NCBI RefSeq assembly: GCF_033978795.1 | Contig: NC_084616.1 | Location: 46,339,515 to 46,403,514, forward strand | DNA length: 64,000 bases | Direction of reading: 5' to 3' | Source of the DNA: Nerophis ophidion | Taxonomy: Eukaryota > Chordata > Actinopteri > Syngnathiformes > Syngnathidae | Part shown: positions 11,557 to 22,504 of the stretch, piece by piece | Layout: each line of letters starts with the position of its first letter | Numbering within the stretch: position 1 is the stretch's first letter | Notes under the pieces: model-generated | Told to the model about the DNA's origin: nothing | The model's input: only the letters and a program-made list of their open reading frames with translations | Databases searched by the model: none | Program-made: the position numbers and the translations under genes

Positions 11557-11576
11557 ATATATATTTATGTGTATAC
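11132..11576. repeat. (TA)n and (TG)n compound microsatellite
   Basis: Long pure TA tracts separated by TATG, CACA and GTGT units fill the interval between the Tc1 element and the next hAT. Long YIYI frames on both strands are by-products. Confidence 0.95.
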
Positions 11577-11837
11577 CAGTGAACTGCGGTGAGGTTCATG
11601 GCTGGTGAGGCACTGACTTCATCACAGTCAGATTTATAAACATATGAACCCTAAAGAGTATCTTATTCACCATTTGATTGGCAGCAGTTAACGGGTTGTT
11701 TGAAAGCGCATACCAGCATTCTTTACACATACAAACTGTAGCACACAAAAAAGCACATTTAATAAAAAAAAAACGTTATTATGGTCTTACCTTTACTTAT
11801 AAATGAAATCCATGCGCCGCTCCTTCTGATCAAAAGC

Positions 11838-13016
11838 CTTCTCTATCTGACCGACCACATCAAACATGAGGTGGACGCGGGCAAATACTGAGGCATGGTC
11901 ATGCTGGACATTCAGAAGGCCTTTGACACCGTTAACCATGCTATACTGTTGGATAAGCTCTGAGCAATCGGATTCGACGAAACCTCATCAAGCTGGATGC
12001 AATCTTACTTGGAGGGGAGGAAACAGGTGGTAGAGGTGAACGGCACCATGTCCCCTCCCCTCTCAGTAAGCTGTGGAGTCCCTCAGGGGAGTATACTAGG
12101 ACCTTTACTGTTCCTAATATACGTGAATGACATGCCATCAGCATGCCACTGTGAATTGTTTCTGTTTGCGGATGACTCGGCCCTGCTGGTATCCGGCAAG
12201 GACAAGTCACAGGTGGAACAAATCCTCAGTGCTGAACTCCTCAATATTTGCACCTGGCTCGCTGACAACAAGCTATCCATACACTTAGGTAAAACGGAAT
12301 CCATCCTATTTGGGTCCCATATCAAACTTAAGAAGGTCAGTGACTTCACTATAAAAGTGGGTGACATTGTTATCACCAGGAAGGATGAGATCACCTACCT
12401 AGGTTCCATTCTAGAGGCTAATCTTTCCTGTGATAAAATGACAACCAAGGTGATCAAAAAGGTCAACCAAAGAACGAGATTCCTCTACAGAATCTCCTCT
12501 CTGGTCAACAAAAGCACCTTGAGGATTCTAGCGGGAACTCTCATTCAACCCTTCTTCGATTACGCTTGCACCTCCTGGTACCCCAGCACCTCCAAAACCC
12601 TCAAATCTAGACTCCAAACAGCCCAGAATAAGCTAATCCGGTTACTTTTAGACCTCCACCCCAGATCACACCTCAATCCAACCCACTTCTCCAAAGTGTG
12701 CTGGCTCAGGGTGGAGGACAGAGTAAAACAACTTGCACTGAGCCTAGTCTATAAAATCCGCTACACCTCCTTGATACCGAAGTACATGTCAAACTACGTC
12801 CTTAACGTAAATGACCGCCATAACCACAACACCAGGGGGAGCTCCACAAACCACGTTAAACCCAGATTTCGATCTAACAAAGGTCTTAACTCATTCTCTT
12901 TCTATGCCACATCAATGTGGAATGCACTCCCAACAGGTATAAAAGTAAGTGCATCTCTATATTCCTTCAAAACCGCTCTAAAACAACACCTCCAGGCAAC
13001 TTCAACACTTTACTAA
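11838..13016 (+). pseudogene. Reverse transcriptase relic of CR1/L2-type LINE
   Basis: One frame covers the whole stretch with two TGA stops (11889 and 11961). From 11997 it is open for 339 codons. Visible blocks are LTDHIKHEVDAG, MLDIQKAFDTVNH (first catalytic D), GVPQGSILGPLLFLIYVND, LFADDSALL (FADD), KTESILFG, YLGSILE and the C-terminal MWNALP region. The enzyme would copy its RNA at a nicked target. The endonuclease part is absent, so this copy is dead, although the open 339 codons suggest moderate age. Confidence 0.85.
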
Positions 13017-13468
13017 TACCCTCCTCCATTCACATCCCATCTCCCCGGATTATAAACAACTCAAATGTACTTCCAATGTATATACTTGTTCTTATGCTAT
13101 CTGAACTCACTATGTTCTCTGCTGGCTGTACATATCCTACTGTAAGACCTACACTGTTTCAATGTCCACATTTCTCTGTTGATGCAATTGTTGATGACTG
13201 AAGTTCTGATATCAACCAAAGCTCCTCATCCCACCCCCCAGATTGTAAATAATGTAAATAATTCAATGTACATACTATGATGATTAACTTGTGTGATGAC
13301 TGTATTATGTTGATAGTATATATTTGTACCATGAATTGATTAACGTGGACCCCGACTTAAACAAGTTGAAAAACTTATTCGGGTGTTACCATTTAGTGGT
13401 CAATTGTACGGAATATGTACTGTACTGTGCAATCTACTAATAAAAGTATCAATCAATCAATCAATCAA
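11838..13468 (+). mobile_element. CR1/L2-type LINE, 5'-truncated, (TCAA)n tail
   Basis: It starts inside the reverse transcriptase and runs to an ATCAATCAATCAA tail. ATCAAAAGC before and ATCAAAGC after look like a short target duplication, and the host hAT resumes as AGCATCGATAAC. A 138-bp 3' segment from 13331 is shared with tail-only copies elsewhere in the window. The clade (CR1, L2 or Rex1/Babar) cannot be fixed without a tree. Confidence 0.85.
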
Positions 13469-14272
13469 AGCATCGATAACTTGTTTATAAAAGTCTTCCT
13501 TAACTTTCTTCAGTTTTATAAGTCTCTCTGTCTTGATGGAGATCACTGTCTGAAGCAAACCTTTTAGCTCCGGCGTTGGTCTTCCTTTACTTATTACCTC
13601 CTGCTTCGATTGAAAGTCCAGTTTAGAAAACTGCTTTTATTTTAGATATGTAATCATCCATGTTAAAAGTCCAGAAGAGAGGAAAAAATAAACGATCGCT
13701 GCCGCTGCACTTGACTTGCTAACTGTAGCTTGTTGTCACTTCTTCTGCAGCCGAGTAATCGCAAGAATGATCCCTGGGATCACTAGCGCCCTCTACCACC
13801 ATAAGTCGGGATAACAGGCGCCTCACACAGTGCGTCTTCGCAGCCGTTTTATGATTGGCTAGCACAAAAAATACGTTACACACATACAGTTGTTGACAAA
13901 ATACACTGTTCATTATATACCTCAGCTAACTAAACTATGGAATTGTATAATATAATTCATATAGCAATACGGTCTCACTGCACAGCAGCCAGCCGAGTCA
14001 TTGCGCAATCCATGGTGAGGCTCAACTGGCTGCTGACTCACCGCAAGTCTCTTCTCAGTATTTCAACGGCAAATGTGAAAATTCAGCGATTTTGAATAAA
14101 AATCATCTAAAACTTGTGAAGTTAAATGGAAAATAACTTTATAAAGCATAATCACTGGATATATATAACAATATAATTTATTTTTTTTCTTTTTTTTTTT
14201 TCTTTCCATGATGGCATGTGAGGCACTGCCTCACCTGCCTCCCCTGACTGCACGTCACTGGTGTATAAACAT

Positions 14273-14650
14273 CCATCCATCCATTTTCTACCGCTTATTC
14301 CCTTTTGGGGTCGCAGGTGCTCTGGCGCCTATCTCAGCTACAATCGGGCGGAAGGCGGGGTACACCCTGGACAAGTCGCCACCTCATCGCAGGGCCAACA
14401 CAAATAGCCAGACAACATTCACACTCACATTCACACACTAGGGCCAATTTAGTGTTGCCAATCAACCTATCCCTAGGTGCATGTCTTTGGAAATGGGAGG
14501 AAGCCGGAGTACCCGGAGGGAACCCACGCATTCACGGGGAGAACATGCAAACTCTACACAGAAAGATCCCGAGCCTGGATTTGAACCCAGGACTGCAGGA
14601 CCTTCGTATTGTGAGGCAGACGCACTAATCCCTCTCCCACCGTGAAGCCC
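14273..14650 (-). mobile_element. tRNA-type SINE with (ATGG)n tail, full length
   Basis: Reversed, it runs from GGGCTTCACGGTGGGAGAG through a B-box-like GGTTCAAATCC to GCGGTAGAAAATGGATGG. The flanks GTGTATAAACAT (14261-14272 and 14651-14662) are a perfect 12-bp duplication. The target is exactly the right flank of the preceding hAT. Confidence 0.92.
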
Positions 14651-14658
14651 GTGTATAA

Positions 14659-14679
14659 ACATATATATATATGTATATA

Positions 14680-14719
<40 letters not shown>

Positions 14720-14742
14720 TATATATATATATATATATATAT
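14659..14742. repeat. (TA)n microsatellite
   Basis: TA tracts broken by GTATA and ACACAGATA, lying between two SINE pieces. Confidence 0.9.
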
Positions 14743-14756
14743 GTGCACCTCCCGCA

Positions 14757-14815
14757 AGCCCGAACAGGATAAGCGGTAGAAAATGGATGGATGGATGGAT
14801 GGATGGATGGATGGA
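14757..14815 (+). mobile_element. SINE 3' end only, expanded (ATGG)n tail
   Basis: It contains GGATAAGCGGTAGAAAATGG and then seven or so GATG units. Only the last 25 bp of the SINE body remain. Confidence 0.7.
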
Positions 14816-15408
14816 ATAAACTTTGACGAGCAAAGAAGGGACGAAGCAGCTGATCATGTCAACATTGGTACATAAGCTCGTGATCACGGTACCACTAAGT
14901 ATAGGTTTTCTGCGTTAGTGCTTATAACAATATCACTAACACTTGGTTAATATTCAAGTCACATTGTGTAAATGTAGTATCGTTGCCGCTTTTTGGATGG
15001 TTATTTATTGAGTTTTATGGGTGGTATGGAGGACCTCCCTTTGGTTCTGCTGTAAGTGGACTTTTGTTTACGTTTATTTACGAGTGAGAATGCACTAAAA
15101 AAAATACATCATGTCTTTCATAATGATTGTAAATAATGGCAAAATTCTCAAAAAACTGCCGTTCCCCTTTAAGAAACACATTTTCTTGAATTAAGAGCTC
15201 TGTCACAAAACCAATCATAAGTTGAGGTAATATTGTTGTGGAATTTTATTCTTACTTGTATTTGGTATCGCTGATGTTTATTAGTTTTAAGAATTGTCAG
15301 CTTGTTTGACAACAAATTATAACATTTGTCGGCCTGTATTTTCCTTCTTACCCCAGGAAGAAAAACAAGGGATCCAAATAACTAAAAACAAAAACTTAAG
15401 AAACATAC
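14816..15408. other. No gene or repeat recognised
   Basis: AT-rich DNA. A CTGCCGTTCCCCTTTAAG motif at about 15157 resembles a decayed transposon end but has no partner. Confidence 0.4.
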
Positions 15409-15789
15409 ATCCATCCATCCATTTTCTACCGCTTATTCCCTTTCGGGGTTGCGGGGGGCGCTGGCGCCTATCTCAGCTACAATCGGGCGGAAGGCGGGGT
15501 ACACCCTGGACAAGTCGCCACCTCATCGCAGGGCCAACACAGATAGACAGACAACACTCACACTCACATTCACACACTAGGGCCAATTTAGTGTTGCCAA
15601 TCAACCTATCCCCAGGTGCATGTCTTTGGAAGTGGGAGGAAGCCGGAGTACCCGGAGGGAACCCACGCATTCATGGGGAGAACATGCAAACTCCACACAG
15701 AAAGATCCCGAGCCTGGATTTGAACCCAGGACTGCAGGACCTTCGTATTGTGAGGCAGACGCACTAACCCCTCTGCCACCGTGAAGCCC
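15409..15789 (-). mobile_element. tRNA-type SINE with (ATGG)n tail, full length
   Basis: It matches the 14273 copy along its whole length, tail to head, with the B-box-like GGTTCAAATCC on the minus strand. No clear flanking duplication is seen. Confidence 0.9.
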
Positions 15790-16275
15790 ATTGTATTATA
15801 TATAAGCTGTTTACAAACCAAGCATAGTTCAAGCAGAGTACCCAAAGGCAACACCAGTCCATGAATGTCCATTGACATTCAATACAGTTATTGTGGGAGA
15901 GCATGCAGCTTGTTTAGCTGACATGCTAAAGTAAGATCTAGGAGGGCGCAGAGTGGACACCACCAAATGCCTTCTGGTGTCACGCAGGGGCCAAGAGGCT
16001 AAAAGACACACTACTGGTGATGACGTTAATGTGAAGAATATGATCACCTTCACCTTGCTCATGCCACGGGGCAAGCCTGTGTAATTATAGTTTTTGTATG
16101 CACGCAATAATGAAGTGCAGAACTTGCAAACAAATAAACAACAGCCATGTTCATTCTATTGCTAAAGCCTTCAAGAAGGGAATTGTATGTCTTAAGGACA
16201 GTAATTTATCAAAAAACATACACATTATCATGGAATAAAAAGTTTGCACCATTTGAAAAATCTAATTATTTGGAT
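15790..16275. other. No gene or repeat recognised
   Basis: No transposon ends. Short frames show no family resemblance. Confidence 0.4.
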
Positions 16276-16550
16276 CAGGGATTCTCAAAATGGGATAGGT
16301 GTACCACTCGTGGTGCGCTGGCTCCTTTTTGCGGTACGTCAAAAAATCTAATTCTTTGACGATTCTTCACAATGTTTTATTTTCCTGTAGTCAAACACAG
16401 TGTTACTGTTCAAATTGTGTGTAATGTTACAGTGGCCAAAAATATTAAATACACTTGATAAATAAAACCTCTGCCTTGTTTTTATTGACTACTTAGACCT
16501 ATTACACTACTATATTTCAATGCTGGCCAATATGGTGGTACTTGGAGAGC
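16276..16550. mobile_element. hAT-type fragment (GGTTCTCAAAC family)
   Basis: It starts CAGGGATTCTCAAAA with GTGTACCACTCGTGGT close by. Its inner part matches the 4.8-kb fragment in inverted orientation. The far end stops at GGTGGTACTTGGAGAGCC without a terminal repeat. Confidence 0.55.
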
Positions 16551-16926
16551 CATTTTTTCTGAATTTCTAAATTTCCCTACTTTTCATAGCAATGTATTTA
16601 TTTTAGTCATTTACTTTACATCATAATCTTAATTTTAGCATTAATGCTAGTTTAGTTTTTATTTTGTTGTCATTCTGTCTTGACCCCCTCTTGTCCCTGC
16701 AATTTCCACCTCTGTTATTATTTTTTTTATTTCCGTCCCCTCCTGCTCCTGTCCTGCTGTGCCAAACATAAAAAAAAAATAAATAAATAAAAAAAATTTT
16801 CACAAAGTCAAATACAGATGAGACAACAAAAGAAGTATCCCACACTTTTCTTTTGTAAAACAATTCTGAACAGGAGATACGGGCATCTACTTCAACATTA
16901 TGATTTACCTGAATGGCTTGACAAGA

Positions 16927-17308
16927 GGCTTCACGGTGGTAGAGGGGTCAGTGCGTCTGCCTCACAATACGAAGGTCCTGAGTAGTCCTGGGTTCAATCC
17001 CGGGAACGGGATCTTTCTGTGTAGAGTTTGCATGTTCTCCCCGTGACTGCGTGGGTTCCCTCCGGGTACTCCGGCTTCCTCCCACCTCCAAAGACATGCA
17101 CCTGGGGATAGGTTGATTGCCAAAACTAAATTGGCCCTAGTGTGTGAATGTGAGTGTAAATGTTGTCTGTCTATCTGTGTTGGCCCTGCGATGAGTTGGC
17201 GACTTGTCCAGGGTGTACACCGCCTTCCGCCCGATTGTAGCTGAGATAGGCACCAGTGCCCCCCGCAACCCCAAAGGGAATAAGCGGTAGAAAATGGATG
17301 GATGGATG
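16927..17308 (+). mobile_element. tRNA-type SINE with (ATGG)n tail, full length
   Basis: It starts GGCTTCACGGTGGTAGAGG and has the B-box-like GGTTCAATCCC near 16990. It ends GGATGGATGG. The flanks GGCTTGACAAGA (16915-16926 and 17309-17320) are a perfect 12-bp duplication. Confidence 0.93.
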
Positions 17309-17532
17309 GGCTTGACAAGACATGTTTAAAAATATGTATATATTTTGTCTATTGTAGTTTAAAAATGTTAAAATTTGGAAAAATATTAATTTAAAAAAGA
17401 TATTTGGATTTTTCCCACATAGAAACCTTGTTTAAAAATCCTGCAACAACCCGAGGATGTTTAATTTAAGAATTGCAAGTTGAATAATGCTTGTTTTCAC
17501 AATAAAATACTCATTTCTATCTTAAAAGTTTT

Positions 17533-18445
17533 CCATCCATCCATCATCTTCCACTTATCCGAGGTCGGGTCGCGGGGGCAACAGCCTAAGCAGGGAAACC
17601 CAGACTTCCCTCTCCCCAGCCACTTCGTCTAGCTCTTCCCGGGGGATCCCGAGGCGTTCCCAGGCCAGCCGGGAGACATAGTCTTCCCAACGTGTCCTGG
17701 GTCTTCCTCGTGGCCTCCTACCGGTTGGACGTGCCCTAAACACCTCCCTAGGGAGGCGTTCGGGTGGCATCCTGACCAGATGCCCGAACCACCTCATCTG
17801 GCTCCTCTCGATGTGGAGGAGCAGCGGCTTTACTTTGAGTCCCTCCCGGATGGCAGAGCTTCTCACCCTATCTCTAAGGGAGAGCCCTGCCACCCGGCGG
17901 AGGAAACTCATTTCGGCCGCTTGTACCCGTGATCTTATCCTTTCGGTCATGACCCAAAGCTCATGACCATAGGTGAGGATGGGAACGTAGATCGACCGGT
18001 AAATTGAGAGCTTTGCCTTCCGGCTCAGCTCCTTCTTCACCACAACGGATCGGTACAACGTCCGCATTACTGAAGACGCCGCACCGATCCGCCTGTCGAT
18101 CTCACGATCCACTCTTCCCTCACTCGTGAACAAGACTCCTAGGTACTTGAACTCCTCCACTTGGGGCAGGGTCTCCTCCCCAACCCGGAGATGGCACTCC
18201 ACCCTTTTCCGGGCGAGACCCATGGACTCGGACTTGGAGGTGCTGATTCTCATTCCGGTCGCTTCACACTCGGCTGCGAACCGATCCAGCGAGAGCTGAA
18301 GATCCCGGTCAGATGAAGCCATCAGGACCACATCATCTGCAAAAAGCAGAGACCTAATCCTGCGGTTACCAAACCAGAACCCCTCAACGCCTTGACTGCG
18401 CCTAGAAATTCTGTCCATAAAAGTTATGAACAGAATCGGTGACAC
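17533..18445 (-). mobile_element. Rex3-like RTE LINE, 5'-truncated
   Basis: The 3' (ATGG)n tail is at 17533-17546 and the body is truncated at 18445, within the SPILFITFMDRIS block. It is about 97% like the full-length copy by eye. No convincing flanking duplication was found. Confidence 0.9.
17555..18445 (-). pseudogene. Rex3-type reverse transcriptase, C-terminal 295 codons
   Basis: The frame is open from the truncation to the normal stop in CTCGGATAA. It has the catalytic FADD, the RKAKLSIYRSIYVPILTYGHE region and the conserved C-terminus ending RLLPPRPDLG. The palm begins only at SPILF, so the first catalytic aspartate is missing and the protein cannot work. The open frame and close match to 42818-45958 point to a recent insertion. 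Confidence 0.9.
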
Positions 18446-19243
18446 ATGGATAGAACATTTCAATAGTTTTTAGTACTTTTTTTGGGAGAATTTAGTCTTT
18501 ATATCTTGTATTTTCAGCTCTTTTTTGAAGTGCATTTACACTCAACAAATAAATGAGAATGCGATCTCCGATCCAATCAACACCTTCAGACCCGGTGGCG
18601 CCCCTGAGGAGGCTAAAATGCTAAACAATCAGATTCATGAGCAATGAATAGTATTAATGCATATTACATATGAACCTGCTGTGACTTCCACCCAATGATA
18701 TGCTCCCATGAAAAAGTCAACAACTTAGGATGCGTTTCCTCGATGACTCCATTGAATTCATGACTTTTATGAAGCAACCACAGAGCAATAACCGAGAATG
18801 GACGTGTTTGTGTGTTGCCACAATGAAGTGTATAGAGACCGTCTGTGGCCATGCTGGGAACACAATTGTGTGATTGTTTCCACACTGGCAAGACATGAAG
18901 TGGCCAGGAGACAAAGTGGACACATCCCCCTTGCCCCCTCCCTCACAGATGTCCAGCAGGGTCGGGAATGGACCAAGTGTCCATTATCATTCCTATAGGG
19001 GCACAATAGGCCGAGGCAGCAGGAGGGCCCGGAGGAAAGGTGTGAGTCATTGCAGAATCATCAGAAAGGTGTGACTTCCTCCAGAAACCATCGCAGCGCC
19101 CACTGAGTGTTCTTCTGGAAGCAGCTTTATTGCTTTGGGTTTGCTCCCAGACTAAAGAGTTGATTTGCAAAGAAGACAATAGGACAAGAACAACACTTCT
19201 TAAGAAACAAGAGATTACTGTTTTGAAGGTTCAGGCATGTAGG
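18446..19243. other. No gene or repeat recognised
   Basis: Mixed-composition DNA with short overlapping frames on both strands near 18.7-19.1 kb, none recognisable. This is one of the least repeat-like stretches and would be a place to look for conserved non-coding sequence. Confidence 0.4.
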
Positions 19244-19251
19244 GTAAATGT

Positions 19252-20031
19252 TAGGGGTGTGGGAAAAAATCGATTCGAACACGAATCGAATCGAATACGT
19301 TGTGCAATTCAGAATCAATTCTTTTTTTTTTTTTAATCTATTTTTTTTGTTAATCAATCCAACAAACCACTACACTGCAATACCATAACAATGCAATCCA
19401 ATTCCAAAACCAAACCTGACTCAGCAACACTCACAACTGCAATAAACAGAGCAATTGAGAGGAGACAAACACAACACAGAACAAACCAAAAATAGTGAAA
19501 CAAAAATTAATATTATCAACAACAGTATCAACATTGGTTATAATTTCAGGATAGCAGTGATTACAAATCCCTCATAGACATTATCATTAGACATTTATAA
19601 AAAAAAAAAAGAGCAGGTAGGTAGATTATCACAGTGGATTGTCACAGTGGCTTACACTTGCATCGCATCTCATAAACTTGACAACACACTGTGTCCAATG
19701 TTTTCACAAAGATAAAATAATTCTTATTTTTGGTTCGTTTAATAGTTAAAACAAATTTACATTATTGCAATCAGTTGATAAAACATTTTCCTTTACAATT
19801 ATAAAAGCTTTTTTTTTTTAAATCTACTACTCTGCTAGCATGTCAGCAGACTGGGGTAGATCCTGCTGAAATCCTATGTATTGAATGAATACAGAATCGT
19901 TTTGAAACGGAAAAATATCGTTTCTGAATCGAGAATCACGTTGGATCGGAAAAATCGATATATTATCGAATCGCGACCCCAATAATCGATATTGAATCGA
20001 ATCGTGGGACACCCAAAGATTCGCAGCCCTA
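19252..20031. mobile_element. hAT-type element (ATCGATTCGAATC-rich)
   Basis: The left end is TAGGGGTGTGGG and the right end, read inward, TAGGGCTGCGAATC. The flanks GTAAATGT (19244-19251 and 20032-20039) are a perfect 8-bp duplication. Both subterminal regions are rich in CGAATC and ATCGAT words. No coding region remains. Confidence 0.85.
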
Positions 20032-20108
20032 GTAAATGTCTAACAAAACATTGCATTACAGCGTCAGATTTCCTATTATGCCTTGGGCACTGTTGTAAAT
20101 CGTTGCTG

Positions 20109-20190
20109 TATCCACCCATCCATCCATTTCTACCTCTTATTCCCTTTTGGGGTCGGGGGTGGGGGGGGATGGGGGGGTACTGGCGCCTAG
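20109..20190 (-). mobile_element. SINE fragment with (ATGG)n tail
   Basis: It is the reverse of GGCGCC, a G-rich block, AATAAGAGGTAGAAATGG and a GGATGGATGG tail. Only the 3' 80 bp are present. Confidence 0.7.
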
Positions 20191-20450
20191 TGACATGTAA
20201 TTGTTAGTTATTGCCCATTACATTTAGACTAGTATAGCGCGTTGTGTTACTGTATGTGTTAAGCAGGGATAGACTTTATGGCCTAAAATCTATATTGTGA
20301 TACACAGTGCATTCATTTGCGATAAAGATATATATGTGACAATATTGGCCATATAAATGGTCAAAGAACCATTTCAAAACAAGTTAAAAAGGCTTCTATT
20401 TTGGCTGCTGATGTATAGCATATTGCCTCATTTCCAGTTGTATTATTTTG

Positions 20451-20690
20451 GACGGTATAGCCCAGTTGGTAGAGCGGCTGCGGCAGCAACTTGAGGGTTG
20501 CAGGTTTTACCCCCTCTTCCGCCATCCTAGTCACTGCCGTTGTGTCTTTGGGCAAGATAATCTACTTACCTGCTCGCATTGTCACCCACACTGGTTTAAA
20601 TGTAAAAATTTGATATTGAGTTTCACTATGTAAAGCGCTTTGAGTCACTAGAGAAAAAGCGCTATATAAATATAATTAACTTAACTTCAC
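20451..20690 (+). mobile_element. tRNA-type SINE, second family (GCGCTATATAAAT end)
   Basis: The head AGCCCAGTTGGTAGAGCGG is an A-box-like tRNA arm. The B box is decayed (GGTTTTACCCC). The body contains TTGGGCAAGATAATCTAC, then AAAGCGCTTTGAGTCAC and AGCGCTATATAAATATAA, ending AACTTAACTTCAC. A second copy lies at 56235-56455. Confidence 0.8.
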
Positions 20691-20966
20691 AACATTCTAA
20701 AAACTATTATTAATCTACTGTTAATAGCGGGTTACCTTCTGTTGTAACATGTTTCTATCTACACTTATGTTAAAATCTAATAAATACTTATTCTTCGGTT
20801 GTTTGGATACTTAACATTAGTTTTTGTCAATATTACAGATTTGGGTATTCATCCAATACCAAGTAAGGGGTAGTATAAGCCATACCAATGTTGATGGTGA
20901 TACGTCAAAAGTTCAAAATCATTCAATTTTTTTTTAATCACAATTATATCCAGACAAATCACAGGA

Positions 20967-21083
20967 TCCATCCATGCATCCATCCATTTCCTACCGCATG
21001 TCCCTTTTGGGGTTACTGGAGCCTATCTCAGCTGCATTCGGGCGGAAGGCGGTGTACACCCTGGACAAGTTGCCACCCCATCG
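20967..21083 (-). mobile_element. SINE fragment with (ATGG)n tail
   Basis: The 3' part of the common SINE in reverse, from the TCCATCC tail through GGCGGAAGGCGGTGTACACC to GCCACCCCATCG. Confidence 0.75.
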
Positions 21084-21580
21084 AAGATGGTGCTATTCAA
21101 TAAATTCCCTCATTCCCTTTCATGACCTAAAAATGTATCACGTCATTAGTGCAAAAAAAAAAAAAACAACTGCTGTTGGCTCTTATTTCCTAAGTTTGTG
21201 AACAATTATACAAATATCGAAAGAAACACGGATCTAATCATTGAATTATCGACCATATACGGATACAAATCCGTTTACATCCAAGAGCTCTAGCTTAGTG
21301 GTTTTCTATGCTTTTTTTTGTAGTGAAGCATGTTTAGCTAGTCCTTTTCCTGTAAACCTCCAGTGAAAATGATATTTATTGTATTTGCTGCTATGAAGGT
21401 GAGGATTAGTGATTTAGACGCAACTTTGCACAGTGGAGGTACACTGGCCACAAGCCAGCTAGCGAGGACACTATGTGCGTTGAGGACGCCTTCGTTCGCT
21501 TCAAATTTGCAGGTCACAGCAATAACGTGTCATCAACATGCAATATCAGGATACAACGGCAGTAGAAAAAGCTCTATTGT

Positions 21581-21815
21581 CGGACGTCACATGTTGATGG
21601 CTCCTCATATATTCACATTGATTTTAATGGGAGCCTCCAACAAAAACAGCTATTCAGACGGAGAAAACGACAATTTCCCCATTAATTTGAGCGAGGATGA
21701 AAGATTCGTGTTTACTAAAAAGGCCGTATTTGCATGTGTTGCAATGTTAATATTTCATCATTGATATATAAACTATCAGACTGTGTGGTGGGTAGTAGTG
21801 GGTTTCAGTAGGCCT
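21581..21815 (+). mobile_element. TTAA element, AGGCCTACTGAAA family, copy 1 (partial)
   Basis: The right end is GGTTTCAGTAGGCCT followed by TTAA (21816-21819). The inner part matches copies at 41.5 and 51.7 kb, but a large block is missing: GAAAGATTCGTGTTT runs straight into ACTAAAAAGGCCG. The left end is not recognisable. Confidence 0.65.
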
Positions 21816-21819
21816 TTAA

Positions 21820-22500
21820 GTTCTCTGTGAGACGATGACAGTTATTTCTATGACACCAAGCATGAGTGTTACTGCTGAAATGACCCCCGACCGTTATCTA
21901 GCGCACTGTGAGCTATTTTCCTCCAGTCAAGCTTAAGAACCTTTGCCTACAGTATCTCTTGCTGGCTGAGGATGATCATAGTGTCAATTACCCAAAGTGT
22001 CAAGAGCATGGAGGAGATAGCAGGAGACAGGCCAGTGTACCTGAAGAGGTAGCAGTGCTATTGACTGACTTGTCACTTCCCCAGAGAAATCAAATCCAAT
22101 TGAGCGCCTCTGGAACATCCTGCATCTTTACATTTCGTATGTATACCAAACAGCGACATTGCTGGATTTTACAGGCTTTACAAAGATGGCTGTATTGACA
22201 GTCCTGTCGCCTATGTATCCCTCCACTGAATCCAATGAAGCACCTCTCTGCCTTGAGAACATTTGTCACCTTAAGTAGAAAAATTCCCAAATGTTGCAGG
22301 GACTGAGGAAGTGCATTCATGCACATGGAGCCCATTCACGCCACTGACACGGGTTGTATTTCGCCTTACCCCAGTTATTGGGGATACAAGTCTCTTGGCT
22401 CATTGTTATGCTTCGTGTTGCGAGCAGAAATACAGTTTACGAGCATCCCCACTGATTAATATTAGTCAATAGCAAGAGATCAACATAACTTTTTTTTTTT
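21820..22500. other. No gene or repeat recognised
   Basis: No transposon ends and no assignable frame. It ends in a T-run abutting the TTAA of the next element. Confidence 0.4.
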
Positions 22501-22504
22501 TTAA

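Larger units (their letters stand above)
11577..14260. mobile_element. hAT-type element interrupted by a CR1/L2-type LINE
   Basis: The left end CAGTGAACTGCGGTGAGG and the right end, read inward, CAGTGACGTGCAGTCAGG are similar inverted repeats. The flanks GTGTATAC (11569-11576) and GTGTATAA (14261-14268) form an 8-bp duplication with one mismatch. The left flank is low-complexity, so that match is weaker evidence. The inside is split by the LINE at 11838-13468. No transposase is visible. Confidence 0.6.

Noticed and set aside
17530..17550. Short regular CCAT or ATGG arrays that could look like direct-repeat arrays
   Set aside because: They are LINE or SINE tails, in a vertebrate genome; no spacers as in CRISPR.
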